Shown here: positions 1-6,665 of the stretch, piece by piece
Layout of the letters: each line of letters opens with the position of its first letter
Numbering within the stretch: position 1 is the stretch's first letter
Translations under genes and position numbers: made by a program
From: Hirudo medicinalis
Lineage: Eukaryota > Annelida > Clitellata > Hirudinida > Hirudinidae
Assembly: GCA_011800805.1 (NCBI GenBank)
Contig: MPNW01000312.1
Location: forward strand, 1 to 10,203
DNA length: 10,203 nt
Direction: 5' to 3'
Notes under the pieces: generated by a model
Told to the model about the DNA's origin: nothing
What the model saw: only the letters and a program-made list of their open reading frames with translations
Databases searched by the model: none

Positions 1-229
1 TTGGTGTCTTCCACCAAACCCCACTTCTGCAAATTGTCCCTGGAGGGCAACTGGTCGTACACTGACCTTATCGCGAAGGCAAGTCGGAGCGGGGACATCT
101 TCCACATATCGCTCCAGGTAAGGGATCTTTGCATTACATCTTCCGATGTTGTCCATTTACCCTGCTGTGATTGCTGAACCGCCCTCGCGACTCGGTCTTG
201 TTCCACTTTTCGCCTCCTTTCCTGGTTAA

Positions 230-707
230 TCATAACGGCTCTGGTTGATGAGCCTGTGACCATTTTGGCAGGTGGTTCCATCCAACAGCATGCGGTCCAT
301 CTGGGTAGGACCTCTCACTTCTTGTGCTGTCCGCGGAGTTATTGAGCATCCACTGTGTTCTTATTTTGGAGAGCTTGTACTCTTCCACGATGGACCTTAG
401 TGGCAGTCGCAGGCTCGTGCTCTTGCTGTAGAGGACAACCGATGACAGCGCTGGAGGAAGGCCCAGCCAATTTTCTGGTGTATCGGTTAACTTTCCTCTC
501 CAGTTTCTCGACCACTGACAAACCAATCTCATAGATGGTTAACGGCCAGAGTAGTCTTGGAAGGAGCACGAACTGGAACAACCACACTTTGAAACGNTCT
601 GGAATATTGGACCCGGCTGCCTTCAGTAGGATCTGCATCGCCAGTACGAAGAGGGAAGGAGAAATCGTGCACCCCATAGCTATTCCAACCTCCAGAGGAA
701 GTAATAC
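230..707 (-). pseudogene. RT pieces 2 and 3: thumb region with internal deletion and frameshift
   Basis: After EVGIAMGCTISPSLFVLAMQ and ILLKAAG the sequence jumps straight to SNIP-x-RFKVW and LLPRLLWPLTIYEIGL. In the family roughly one hundred or more residues, including the (Y/M)xDD motif C, lie between these two blocks. They are missing here, and an undetermined base sits at 597 within about 15 bases of the junction. Further on, the frame changes at about 469-474 within a TTTT run: YTRK is followed by an extra base and then WLGLPPALSS. Piece three then runs to a TGA at 232-230, with another frame change somewhere in about 240-330 before the last piece. Confidence 0.8.
597..597. other. Undetermined base (N) next to the RT deletion junction
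   Basis: A single n interrupts the sequence at this base. It falls in a codon read on the minus strand as GAN (Asp or Glu), between SNIP and RFKVW of the reverse transcriptase. It may be an ambiguous consensus base or a collapsed scaffold gap. The flanks are not duplicated, unlike those of the other n in the window. Confidence 0.95.
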
Positions 708-708
708 C

Positions 709-1080
709 TCACCTTGTAGTGTACGTCTTGGTGGAAAACCGCATCATGAACCCGCTAAAGTATTCCTGAAGGATGTGAATAACGGGCTGTGGCATATGAT
801 GGGCCTCCAACGTTTTCCATAGGAGCTGATGTGGCACTGACCCGTATGCGTTCGCTAGGTTCAGCCACACGACATACAGACTCAGCCGGCTCCTCTTGGC
901 TCTTGGGATAGCCTCCCAGATCATCGAGGTATGCTCGATACAACCGGGTACACCTGGAATGCCTCCCTTTTGGACTGAAATATCCATGTACTGGTTCGAC
1001 ATCACGAACTCCGTGAGCCTCGACATGTTGAGCTCGCAAGGATACAACGGCAACGACGAATTAAAGTTGCTTGTAAAAGG
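709..1080 (-). pseudogene. RT piece 1: fingers/motif A with Asp-to-Asn change
   Basis: The first piece of the reverse transcriptase fragment. The motif QKGGIPG...GC.EHT is followed by VVWLNLANAYGSVPH. In this RT family the position is WLDLANAYGSVPH and its Asp binds catalytic metal. Here the codon at 859-861 (minus strand AAC) gives Asn, one transition away from GAC. The frame ends at TGA 711-709, just where the next piece (frame shifted, V-L-L-P-LEVGIAMGC) takes over, so a small indel lies near 700-711. Confidence 0.85.
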
Positions 1081-1083
1081 CTA

Positions 1084-1887
1084 CTTATGCTAATACAGTC
1101 GGGAATTTTCTTAAATCTAGAAGTTTCTAAATATTCAGGAAAGTCTGCTTAACACTACGATCGCGATATACCATTGTGCCCTACACAAAAATATGCTCCC
1201 CATAGTCCAAGCCGAACAAGTGGGGAAATTAACTAACCACATCAGGGTTCTATTGTTGTAATTTGGTAAAATATATCGCAAAGATATGGTAACGATATCT
1301 AGCTTGTACCAATTTTTACAAATATTGGTAACAGAGTCGCACATCTGTTCAATCTCAGATGGTATTCAAAACTTCGTGTGCAGTCAAGTGCGTTCGAAAG
1401 ATTGCAACGCATAGCGAAAATCAATAAAATGAAATTTTTTAACTAGCTTGCGACTGTTCATTTAACGACTAAAGTCTTTATATTTACATTTCATCTTTTC
1501 ACATGTTCCATTTCAATTGGGGTGTTTACTTTGGCGTTGCAATATAAAGTATCAAAACTGGTTTTTATATTTTTTTGCCGAGCATGTAGCTATGCAAATA
1601 ATAATAAATAATAAAAGACTATAACTACAACTTTATATGACTGCGAAGTTGGACTAAAAATTTAATTTTGAAGTATTTCTGAGGCAATAAAGAATATATT
1701 GATTGTCCCTTCAAAGGGACTACCAGGAAGAATGCAATTGATTTTAAACGATTTCTACACCAAGTGACATTATTTTCTGTTTTCTGATCTAGTGTTAGGT
1801 AGCGCTGTTAATAAGAAAATGACAGAACCACGTCGATAGAATTAATTAAGATAATTTTACTCAAAAATTACTTTATTTGCAGGGGCG
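1084..1887. other. Non-coding AT-rich stretch
   Basis: No supported gene. Short open frames on either strand have no recognisable protein and no matching splice partners. The only structure seen is a short hairpin, GTCCCTT-ca-AAGGGAC at 1705-1720. Base composition drops sharply in GC compared with the retrotransposon on its left. Confidence 0.6.
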
Positions 1888-2020
1888 TCATTTCAGCTTT
1901 TTGCAAACCCTCACATAGCTTGAAGAGATGATTTTTTTTGCTTCTAGCCATAAGTCAGGGGGAAACAGGATTCAGAGGGACCGTTGTCTCCCCTTGCTCC
2001 TCCCCCCAAATGATGTCCCT
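1888..2020 (+). repeat. Dispersed repeat, copy 1
   Basis: This stretch aligns by eye with the reverse complement of 8008-8141. Shared landmarks in order are TCATTTCAGCTTTT (copy 2 CTATTTTAGCCTTTT), GATGATTTT, TCT.GCCA.AAGTCAGGGGG.AACAG, ATTCAG and CTCCCC/CTCCTC. The strongest block is AAGTCAGGGGG at 1952-1962. It is preceded by GCAGGGGCGTCATTT, a start that resembles DNA-transposon ends, but no target duplication was identified. A 68-codon open frame here has no independent support as a gene. Confidence 0.6.
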
Positions 2021-2556
2021 GTTTATTTGATCTTGTACATTCATAAAACTAGAATAGCCTTTGTTGATTCTGTCACACTTTCAAAAATTTGGCACTTGGT
2101 CTATAATTATAGTTTCAAATCAGCATCGTCTTAACTATCTTAAAAATGTCGTCCCGTTCCAATCATCTAGATATGTTATACTTACACGTGATACCAAGCT
2201 ATACCATCGCTCCTGTAATTAACGGGACAGTAAACCTTCCTCCTCCATTTTAACCATCGTCTATAATTTAAACAACGCAAGCACAAATAGTTGATATCGA
2301 TTGATGTGATAAATTTATTGCACGTTATGCGACACCTTGTAATGAAAATATTCAAACAGATGTGGAAGGACGTAATCAGCATTTGGCAAAATCAAACTTT
2401 TCATTGAAGGCTTAACTGAAGTAAAGATTGCCCAACAGATTCAGTCCAAACACCGACTCGAATTTTGCTGATAGTTTTAGTTAATTTTTTAGAAATTCAA
2501 CCATCTCATTTTGAAAACGTTTATATTTGTTGTGGTCCATGGTTGATTGAGTTGTT
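2021..2556. other. Non-coding stretch upstream of gene A
   Basis: No coding region, tRNA-like sequence or clear repeat was seen. It could hold the promoter and any 5' untranslated exon of gene A, but no TATA box or initiator stands out from the AT-rich background. A short upstream ATG at 2539 opens only three codons (M-V-D-stop). Confidence 0.5.
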
Positions 2557-2911
2557 ATGAGCCCGCCTCCAACAGTCGAATTCAACTATTGGCTATACCT
2601 GCTGCAGCGCTTTTTATTCAATGCAAGGATCTCGATAGCGAATCATTATGACATGAAGGACATTGACTTGATTGAAGCTAGTGGAACAACGACTTATCTG
2701 AGTATGAAGCAAAGATTGGATGAATGGCTCAAAGAATTTAAGAAATCTTTTTCAATTTGCTATCAATGGGTATTTTAGATGGTTTGCACACGTTATCTTA
2801 CAGCTGCGTTTGCTCAACACAATAGAACGTATCAGAAATGACCTCACTTCTCATTGGTCGAACACTTCACGAATAAACTATCCAAAATCCTTCCCATCTA
2901 TTGAACCTTAA
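2557..2911 (+). CDS. Gene A: small two-exon gene model, unrecognised protein
   Basis: Predicted exons 2557-2769 and 2804-2911 give a protein of 106 residues. Exon 1 opens at ATG after an in-frame TGA at 2548-2550 and encodes MSPPPTVEFNYWLYLLQRF, then a charged helical-looking segment with SMKQRLDEWLKEFKKS. Exon 2 continues LRLLNTIERIRNDLTSHW and ends SFPSIEP before TAA at 2909-2911. The intron (2770-2803, GTATTT...TTACAG) is only 34 bases, near the lower limit known for animals. It restores the frame, but a one-base frameshift in a decayed gene would look similar. No signal peptide, membrane helix or known domain is visible, though the predicted helices could be part of a coiled coil. ATTAAA follows 17 bases after the stop. 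I do not recognise the protein. The first exon could also be internal, with missing upstream exons. Confidence 0.45.
2770..2803 (+). other. Candidate 34-base intron of gene A
   Basis: The donor is TGG|GTATTT and the acceptor CTTACAG|CTG, phase 0. Removal takes the reading frame of exon 1 into the open frame ending at 2911 and skips the stop TAG at 2776-2778. The pyrimidine-containing tail CGTTATCTTACAG is a fair acceptor; the donor is weak. Confidence 0.4.
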
Positions 2912-2928
2912 GTGATCATGCAATTTAG

Positions 2929-2954
2929 ATTAAATACAAGCGAATGTGTGCTAG
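2929..2954 (+). promoter_or_regulatory. Candidate polyadenylation site of gene A
   Basis: ATTAAA at 2929-2934, the commonest variant of AATAAA, is followed about ten bases later by a GU-rich stretch (AATGTGTGCTAGTT). Placed 17 bases after the TAA of gene A, it predicts a very short 3' UTR and supports that stop as a real gene end. Confidence 0.5.
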
Positions 2955-3028
2955 TTCACTAAAATAGAATTATGTAAACAAATATCGCTCCTATCTAAAA
3001 AATATAAAGTATCTATTTAACAGTTGGA

Positions 3029-4270
3029 ATGGAGGATGATAGTCAGAGGTAACTGATTATTGATAAATGACATTTAATTCATTTCAAATATTTAAGTTAT
3101 TAAGACCCTGAAAGTTTTTAAATGAAAACAATTCTATTTAAGAGAAGTTAAAAAAGAAAGTTTAATCCAAGTTTTAATTTGATGTTGACTCGAGGTTTAA
3201 AAGTTCGTTTGTAAGTACATAAAAATGATTAAGTGCGATTAAGCCTGAGGTAATAGAAATCTTGCAGGTGATGTTTGTTCTGCGCAGATCCTCACGTTCT
3301 GATGATCTTATTCATGTTCCCTTCGTTTACTAAGAACGCTTCGAAAACTATGGTCTTAATTGTTCTTAAATAGCAGTAAAAATAATTAAATTAAATAAAA
3401 AGCTATCATAAATTATTTGTTTTATTTTACGAAGTACAATTTTTAGATTTCGCTGTAATACTAACGACTTCTCGGAATCTATGTTTGGTGCTTCAATTAA
3501 TCGGTCATTAGAAGATTACCATCTTCTTGAAAGAAATGTGGATTATTTTGTAGAAAACAATAATAACAAATCAATAGTTTCAACACAATTCAGTCGCGAT
3601 CAAAGTTATTTATTGAAAACTGAAGATGTCGTTGAAGTAAATGTCGATACTTTAAAATCGCTAAGCAACTCATTCCGCAAAGAGCTGTTTCAATTTGCTA
3701 ACGACAAAAAAAATGCCGAGCTTTTTGTCCATGCCCATGTGATGATCGATTCTATCAACGTTCACAATAGTTCTAGAAAATGTCCACCTTTGGAAAGCAT
3801 TAACAATTCCGCCAAACTTCTTCACGGTTAGAAAACCTTTGCTTATTTGATTCAACATTTCAACATGACATGAATGCAGTTTTTACCTCAGGAGTCGAGA
3901 AGTTACTTCATGGTAATATAACTTCGGCGAGGTCTGTTAAAGAAATGAATATAACTTCTCTAGCTCTGCCTCATGGTTTGTATATCTTTGAGCTGGACTT
4001 AAATGTTGGCATGCACGTATGAAGTTCTCTTTGTGAAGGTCTTTCAGTTTGCAAGTTATCTGAACAAAGTAGGTGCACCATGGGCGTTTTCAACATGCAT
4101 AAAGAAATTCAAAAAGGCATATTGCTGTATTCAAACAGACAAATTATAGAGGTAAGTGGATTTCAAAAATAATTTTCTAAACTTTTTAGTGATCAATGAG
4201 TTAGTATTGCGATGTCTCCTCTTCGATAAGGGGTCTGAAAAGGACCATCACTAAGGTTGTCAGATCTTAG
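3029..4270 (+). CDS. Gene B: five-exon gene model, unrecognised 217-residue protein
   Basis: Exons 3029-3048, 3447-3826, 3892-3975, 4048-4151 and 4205-4270 join at phases 2, 1, 1 and 0 into one open frame. The start is ATG at 3029 with G at -3 and +4. The acidic N-terminus MEDDSQR crosses the first junction. Residues 44-47 are four Asn, residues 71-110 (VNVDTLKSLSNSFRKELFQF and onward) look helical, and the C-terminus is basic (GLKRTITKVVRS). No signal peptide, transmembrane segment or cysteine cluster suggests secretion, so an intracellular protein is likely. Donors AG|GTAACT and GAG|GTAAGT are strong; the middle two are weaker. Each intron removes a frame break or stop, which is hard to explain by chance. 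The last exon is the least certain: an AG at 4188-4189 would give an immediate stop, and distant exons are possible. The product is not recognised; no function is proposed. Confidence 0.68.
3049..3446 (+). other. Intron 1 of gene B (398 bases, phase 2)
   Basis: The donor CAGAG|GTAACT is close to consensus and the acceptor is CAATTTTTAG|ATTTCG. The two bases AG from exon 1 plus A from exon 2 make an Arg codon. The frame of exon 2 is open back to 3412, so the large exon alone does not fix the start; this junction supplies the upstream ATG. Confidence 0.6.
3827..3891 (+). other. Intron 2 of gene B (65 bases, phase 1)
   Basis: Donor CACG|GTTAGA, acceptor TTTTTACCTCAG|GAGTCG. Reading through the donor would give a TAG at once (3829-3831). 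Splicing carries the single G into GGA and continues in the other frame with VEKLLHGNITSARSV. The acceptor is good; the donor lacks the usual A at +3. Confidence 0.65.
3976..4047 (+). other. Intron 3 of gene B (72 bases, phase 1)
   Basis: Donor CATG|GTTTGT, acceptor with a pyrimidine tract TTCTCTTTGTGAAGGTCTTTCAG at 4025-4047. Retention would add 15 residues and end at TGA 4021 region (GMHV-stop). Splicing joins CAT-G to TT, giving Val, and goes on with CKLSEQSRCTMGVF. Confidence 0.6.
4152..4204 (+). other. Intron 4 of gene B (53 bases, phase 0)
   Basis: The donor GAG|GTAAGT is a full consensus site, the strongest in the window. A branch-point-like TTTCTAAAC lies at about 4174-4182. The first AG after it (4188-4189) is only about ten bases away and would put TGA first in the exon. 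The second AG (4203-4204), about 24 bases away, opens a 21-codon exon. The choice between them is open. Confidence 0.55.
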
Positions 4271-4281
4271 CAAACAGTCGT

Positions 4282-4310
4282 GATAAAAACATTCGTGAAA
4301 TTGTTTGTTC
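4282..4310 (+). promoter_or_regulatory. Candidate polyadenylation site of gene B
   Basis: GATAAA at 4282-4287, a weak but known variant of the poly(A) hexamer, stands 12 bases after the TAG at 4268-4270 and is followed by GU-rich TTGTTTGTTC at 4301-4310. The layout copies that of gene A and gives modest support to the final exon. Canonical AATAAA occurs only much further on, at about 4959. Confidence 0.35.
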
Positions 4311-5244
4311 ACACCTTTTGAGCATTTAACGTTCAGCTTGGAAAACGTTTGTGGAATTTACTGAAAATTTCAAATTGTCATACGGGGAGTTTTGTGATAT
4401 GTTATCCAAATGTTGAATTTCTGGTTTTAATATTCATTTGCGTGACAAACAAAAGTAGATATTTCTCTACAAAGGGACGACTGTCGATAAATTTGCACCT
4501 TGAAACATGCTGATTGTGTTGATTGATTCGCTTAACGAAGCTCGCAACCAGTCAATTTCCTCGAATCCTATAAAGTCTTTGCATACCAGGTTCCCTTTTA
4601 CAGTGCTTTTTCATTTTAAATAATCCATTTAATGAGTAAATCCTCATAGAAATTTAATTTGATTAGGTCTTACTTAATTTCGAATTCTGTTCATTTAAAT
4701 TTTTCTTGATTTCATGTTAATGCATTGCTATGTTTTGTATGTTAGTAATAACAAAGACCAATTAATATACTTTACCTTCTCGTGTTTCAATGTACCAGCA
4801 TTTTATTTGTCTAGGCCTCCTTTTGTTTTGGCCTTCAATATGTCAATGTTATCAGAATGTGTAATCGTACGATTTTGGAACTAAATAAGTTATTGCAAAA
4901 TGCCGAATTTCTAATAATTTTTAACGAAGTAATTGATTTTATGCCAGATTTTTCAAAAATAAATTTTATGAAAGTATAAGTATCGCAGGTTTTCGTAAAT
5001 GAACCCTAGAAGCTATTATAATATCATCAATATTTTTCACTTTTGCTGAAACTTTTATCGAAGCTTTTTGAAAGTATTTAAAAATATGATCATAAGGCAA
5101 AAAACCTAAACACACTGAAGAATGTGAATTGGTCTCTAAGTATATAGACTAGAGTGGTCCACATTAATACGTAGAAACAATTTGTCTGATTTCAGTGCAC
5201 ATAGGCTCATTTTTTTCATTTTCCAATATGAGCAAAAGTGTCAG
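4311..5244. other. Non-coding AT-rich stretch
   Basis: No coding exon with matching phase, no RNA gene and no clear repeat was found. Stop codons are dense in all frames. Possible AG acceptors near its right neighbour (for example TTCAAATTCCAG ending at 5473) would add only eight residues to gene B before a stop, so they are not preferred. Confidence 0.5.
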
Positions 5245-5288
5245 TGTGCAAAAAGTTCTTTAATAACTTAACTTAGAGGATGCTCAAT
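5245..5288 (+). repeat. Left arm of a 1.66-kb inverted repeat pair
   Basis: TTAGAGGATGCTCAAT at 5273-5288 is the exact reverse complement of 6856-6871. Outward of this core both arms show a weakly similar stretch starting with TGTGCA (5245 here; 6902 reading inward on the right). Arm lengths are 44 and 47 bases. The 16-base core is exact; the outer part is only suggestive. Confidence 0.5.
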
Positions 5289-5538
5289 GACGGAAAAGAT
5301 TTCAAAATATCGGCCATTTCTCCTTAAATTGAAATGACATGAAGGCCGTTTTTTCGATTATTACGGAAACAAAATTAGTGTTATTTAAGTTGTTGTGCAA
5401 CTTTTGAGCTATTTTAATAATTAAATTATTTTCTTTGATCATGTGACATCATACTTCTTTTTTCAAATTCCAGGCGTGGGTCCAAAATGCTTCTTTTTGA
5501 ACATTTTCAGATGATGTGGCCAATTTTCTTCCATCATC

Positions 5539-6102
5539 ATAATTCGTTTATGATTTTTTCATATGCATGTGCACAGCGACAGAGACTCTTCTTGTTGACT
5601 ATTTATGTAGCGCTCCTTCTCAAGGGCTTTGTGGCAGTGCAAGCTGGGTTCCGAATACGACACATCACGACTGTTGCCATTACAATGCAGGAACGCAACC
5701 CCATTCGGCTTCATTAAATGGTCCTCAGCTTGCTGAGCCACTGCTTCAACAACTTAAATCCGTAGTTGAATCCCTTTTCCGTCTTTCTTAAAGACCGAAG
5801 TTTCATACTTGCCTCGAAATTACGAAGAAGTTATTGAATTGTGCCTTTTAATTTTGGGTTTACCACTCGCAGGCAGTGCATAGGCTTAAGAAGTACCACT
5901 TCTACCTGCCTGGACATTACCAGGTGGATTCGTTTGCCGTATTTACCTCATCAGAAATGAATTCAAACTAACTGCTAAAGAGCAGAAAAGCTCGTTTGAA
6001 TTTCGTAATTTTGCTGCCCATGTCTATGTACTGGCATGGACTGTATCACCGCCAGCAAACGGTGCTCCATTAAATGATTTGATGCTGTCCGAAAAAATGT
6101 AA
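5539..6102 (+). pseudogene. Broken copy of a conserved uncharacterised protein family
   Basis: Two reading frames carry one protein-like sequence. Frame one (to TAA at 5789-5791) includes ATETLLVDYLCSAPSQGLCG, CCHYNAG and PQLAEPLLQQLKSVVES. The second frame takes over at about 5779 with SYLPRNYEEVIELCLLILG, meets TAG 5881 and TAA 5887, then runs RIYLIRNEFKLTAKEQ, FAAHVYVLAWTVSPPANGAP and LNDLMLSEKM to TAA at 6100-6102. The blocks YEEVIELCLLxLG, IYLxRxEFKLTAxE and VYVxAW..(x)AP.NDL match, from memory, an uncharacterised protein family found in many cnidarian, crustacean and other invertebrate genomes, apparently mobile or repeat-linked. GC is higher than in its surroundings. A frameshift and two internal stops make it a pseudogene, unless the stops lie in an unseen intron. 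Function unknown. Confidence 0.5.
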
Positions 6103-6254
6103 CAGGAATCCGAGATCATCAATACTGCCTTAAAGAAGAACAGATCCAACAGACCCGGAAAGAACGAATTTCAGTTTCGGTTTCGGCCGAAACAAAAAAT
6201 TACTTTCGGCTGTATTTTGGTTTCGGCCAAAAGTGATTTATGCTTTTGGTCGTC

Positions 6255-6485
6255 TACCAGAAGTCAGATTGTCACTTGTAAGTACTTGCCTGCAACGCCC
6301 ACCAGTATGGCAAGTGAGCAGCTGTTTAGTGCAGGACAACTGCATGCCGAACGATGCAGCAACCTACCGGGCGGGTAAACTTTTGTGTCAGAACAACATT
6401 CGNCATGCCGAACGATGCAGCAACCTACCGGGCGGGTAAACTTTTGTGTCAGAACAACATTCGTTCGTTTGAAATCAATTACTAA
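6255..6485 (+). pseudogene. hAT transposase C-terminal dimerisation domain fragment
   Basis: In frame with TAC at 6283 the sequence reads YLPATPTSMASEQLFSAGQL and then HAERCSNLPGG to TAA at 6376-6378. This is the hAT C-terminal signature (YL..P.TS..SE..FS..G), in which the Ser-Glu and Phe-Ser positions are the most conserved. A second frame continues as AGKLLCQNNIRSFEINY to a TAA near 6484, matching the family ending (LLFL..N), so one frame change lies near 6370. hAT transposases usually run to several hundred residues; only the last about 60 are visible. The 60-base duplication at 6343-6463 falls inside this domain and must be removed to read the ending once. Recognition is from the motif, not from a search. 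Confidence 0.75.
6343..6463 (+). repeat. 60-base exact tandem duplication split by a single N
   Basis: 6343-6402 and 6404-6463 are identical over 60 bases (both begin CATGCCGAACGATGCAGC and end CAACATTCG), with n at 6403 between them. No diverged position was found by eye. Two contigs overlapping by exactly 60 bases and joined with one filler N would give this pattern, so it is more likely an assembly product than a biological repeat. Confidence 0.9.
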
Positions 6486-6665
6486 CCAATGAACTCTGAA
6501 CGAACTGCCATTTAACGACTCTTACTGCAAGTCTAACTTCGTAATGATTATTTCTCAAATACGTATTACTTGCTAATTAATAAAGTGTTTTTGATAATAT
6601 TGAATTTTTTTAATACATCGTTGTTTCATAATATAGTTTTTAAATCTTGTGCTGGGTTATAAATC

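Larger units (their letters stand above)
1..1080 (-). mobile_element. Degenerate non-LTR retrotransposon, reverse transcriptase region
   Basis: Remnant of a reverse transcriptase (RT) of the non-LTR type common in cnidarians, molluscs and other invertebrates. Reading the minus strand, four pieces in different frames follow the family order. Piece one (about 1080-709) has QKGGIPGVPGCIEHTSMIWE and then the motif A region LNLANAYGSVPH. Piece two (about 707-470) has EVGIAMGCTISPSLFVLAMQ and LLPRLLWPL. Piece three (about 475-300) has NWLGLPPALSSVVLYSKS and SIVEEYKL. Piece four (about 290-1) has SVYDQLPSRDNLQKWGL, the usual lead-in to the C-terminal zinc-binding region, which lies beyond the left edge. 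The 5' side stops at about 1055-1083, where an in-frame TAG occurs and similarity ends, as in a 5'-truncated insertion. Motif A carries Asn for the catalytic Asp, and the motif C region is absent. The copy cannot be active. Family assignment is by recognition from memory, not by a search. Confidence 0.88.

Noticed and set aside
755..1039. Minus-strand 94-codon open frame overlapping RT piece 1
   Set aside because: The RT motifs are in the neighbouring frame; this one reads the same DNA out of phase.
535..1093. Plus-strand open frames inside the retrotransposon (535-822, 896-1093)
   Set aside because: They are antisense to the clearly recognisable reverse transcriptase and show no protein motif.
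1135..1344. Minus-strand 69-codon open frame
   Set aside because: No recognisable domain, no splice partner, and no composition difference from the surrounding non-coding DNA.
3241..3330. Possible exon after CTTGCAG at 3266 (MFVLRRSSRSDDLIHVPFVY)
   Set aside because: It ends in a stop after about 22 codons and cannot be fitted between exon 1 and exon 2 of gene B in phase. The direct 3048/3447 junction is simpler.
5462..5500. TTCAAATTCCAG at 5473 as acceptor for a distant last exon of gene B
   Set aside because: In the required phase it adds only eight codons before TGA and needs a 1.3-kb intron, unlike the other introns of the gene. The exon at 4205-4270 fits better.
5487..5717. Open frame with a hydrophobic stretch (LFLLTIYVALLLKGFVAVQA) that looks like a signal peptide or membrane segment
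   Set aside because: It overlaps, in another frame, the better supported protein remnant at 5539-6102, whose blocks match a known family. The hydrophobic run is a by-product of reading CTT/TTG-rich coding sequence out of frame.
6233..6439. 68-codon open frame across the N at 6403
   Set aside because: It is created partly by the 60-base duplication plus N, which adds 61 bases and shifts the frame. The hAT signature at 6283 lies in another frame.
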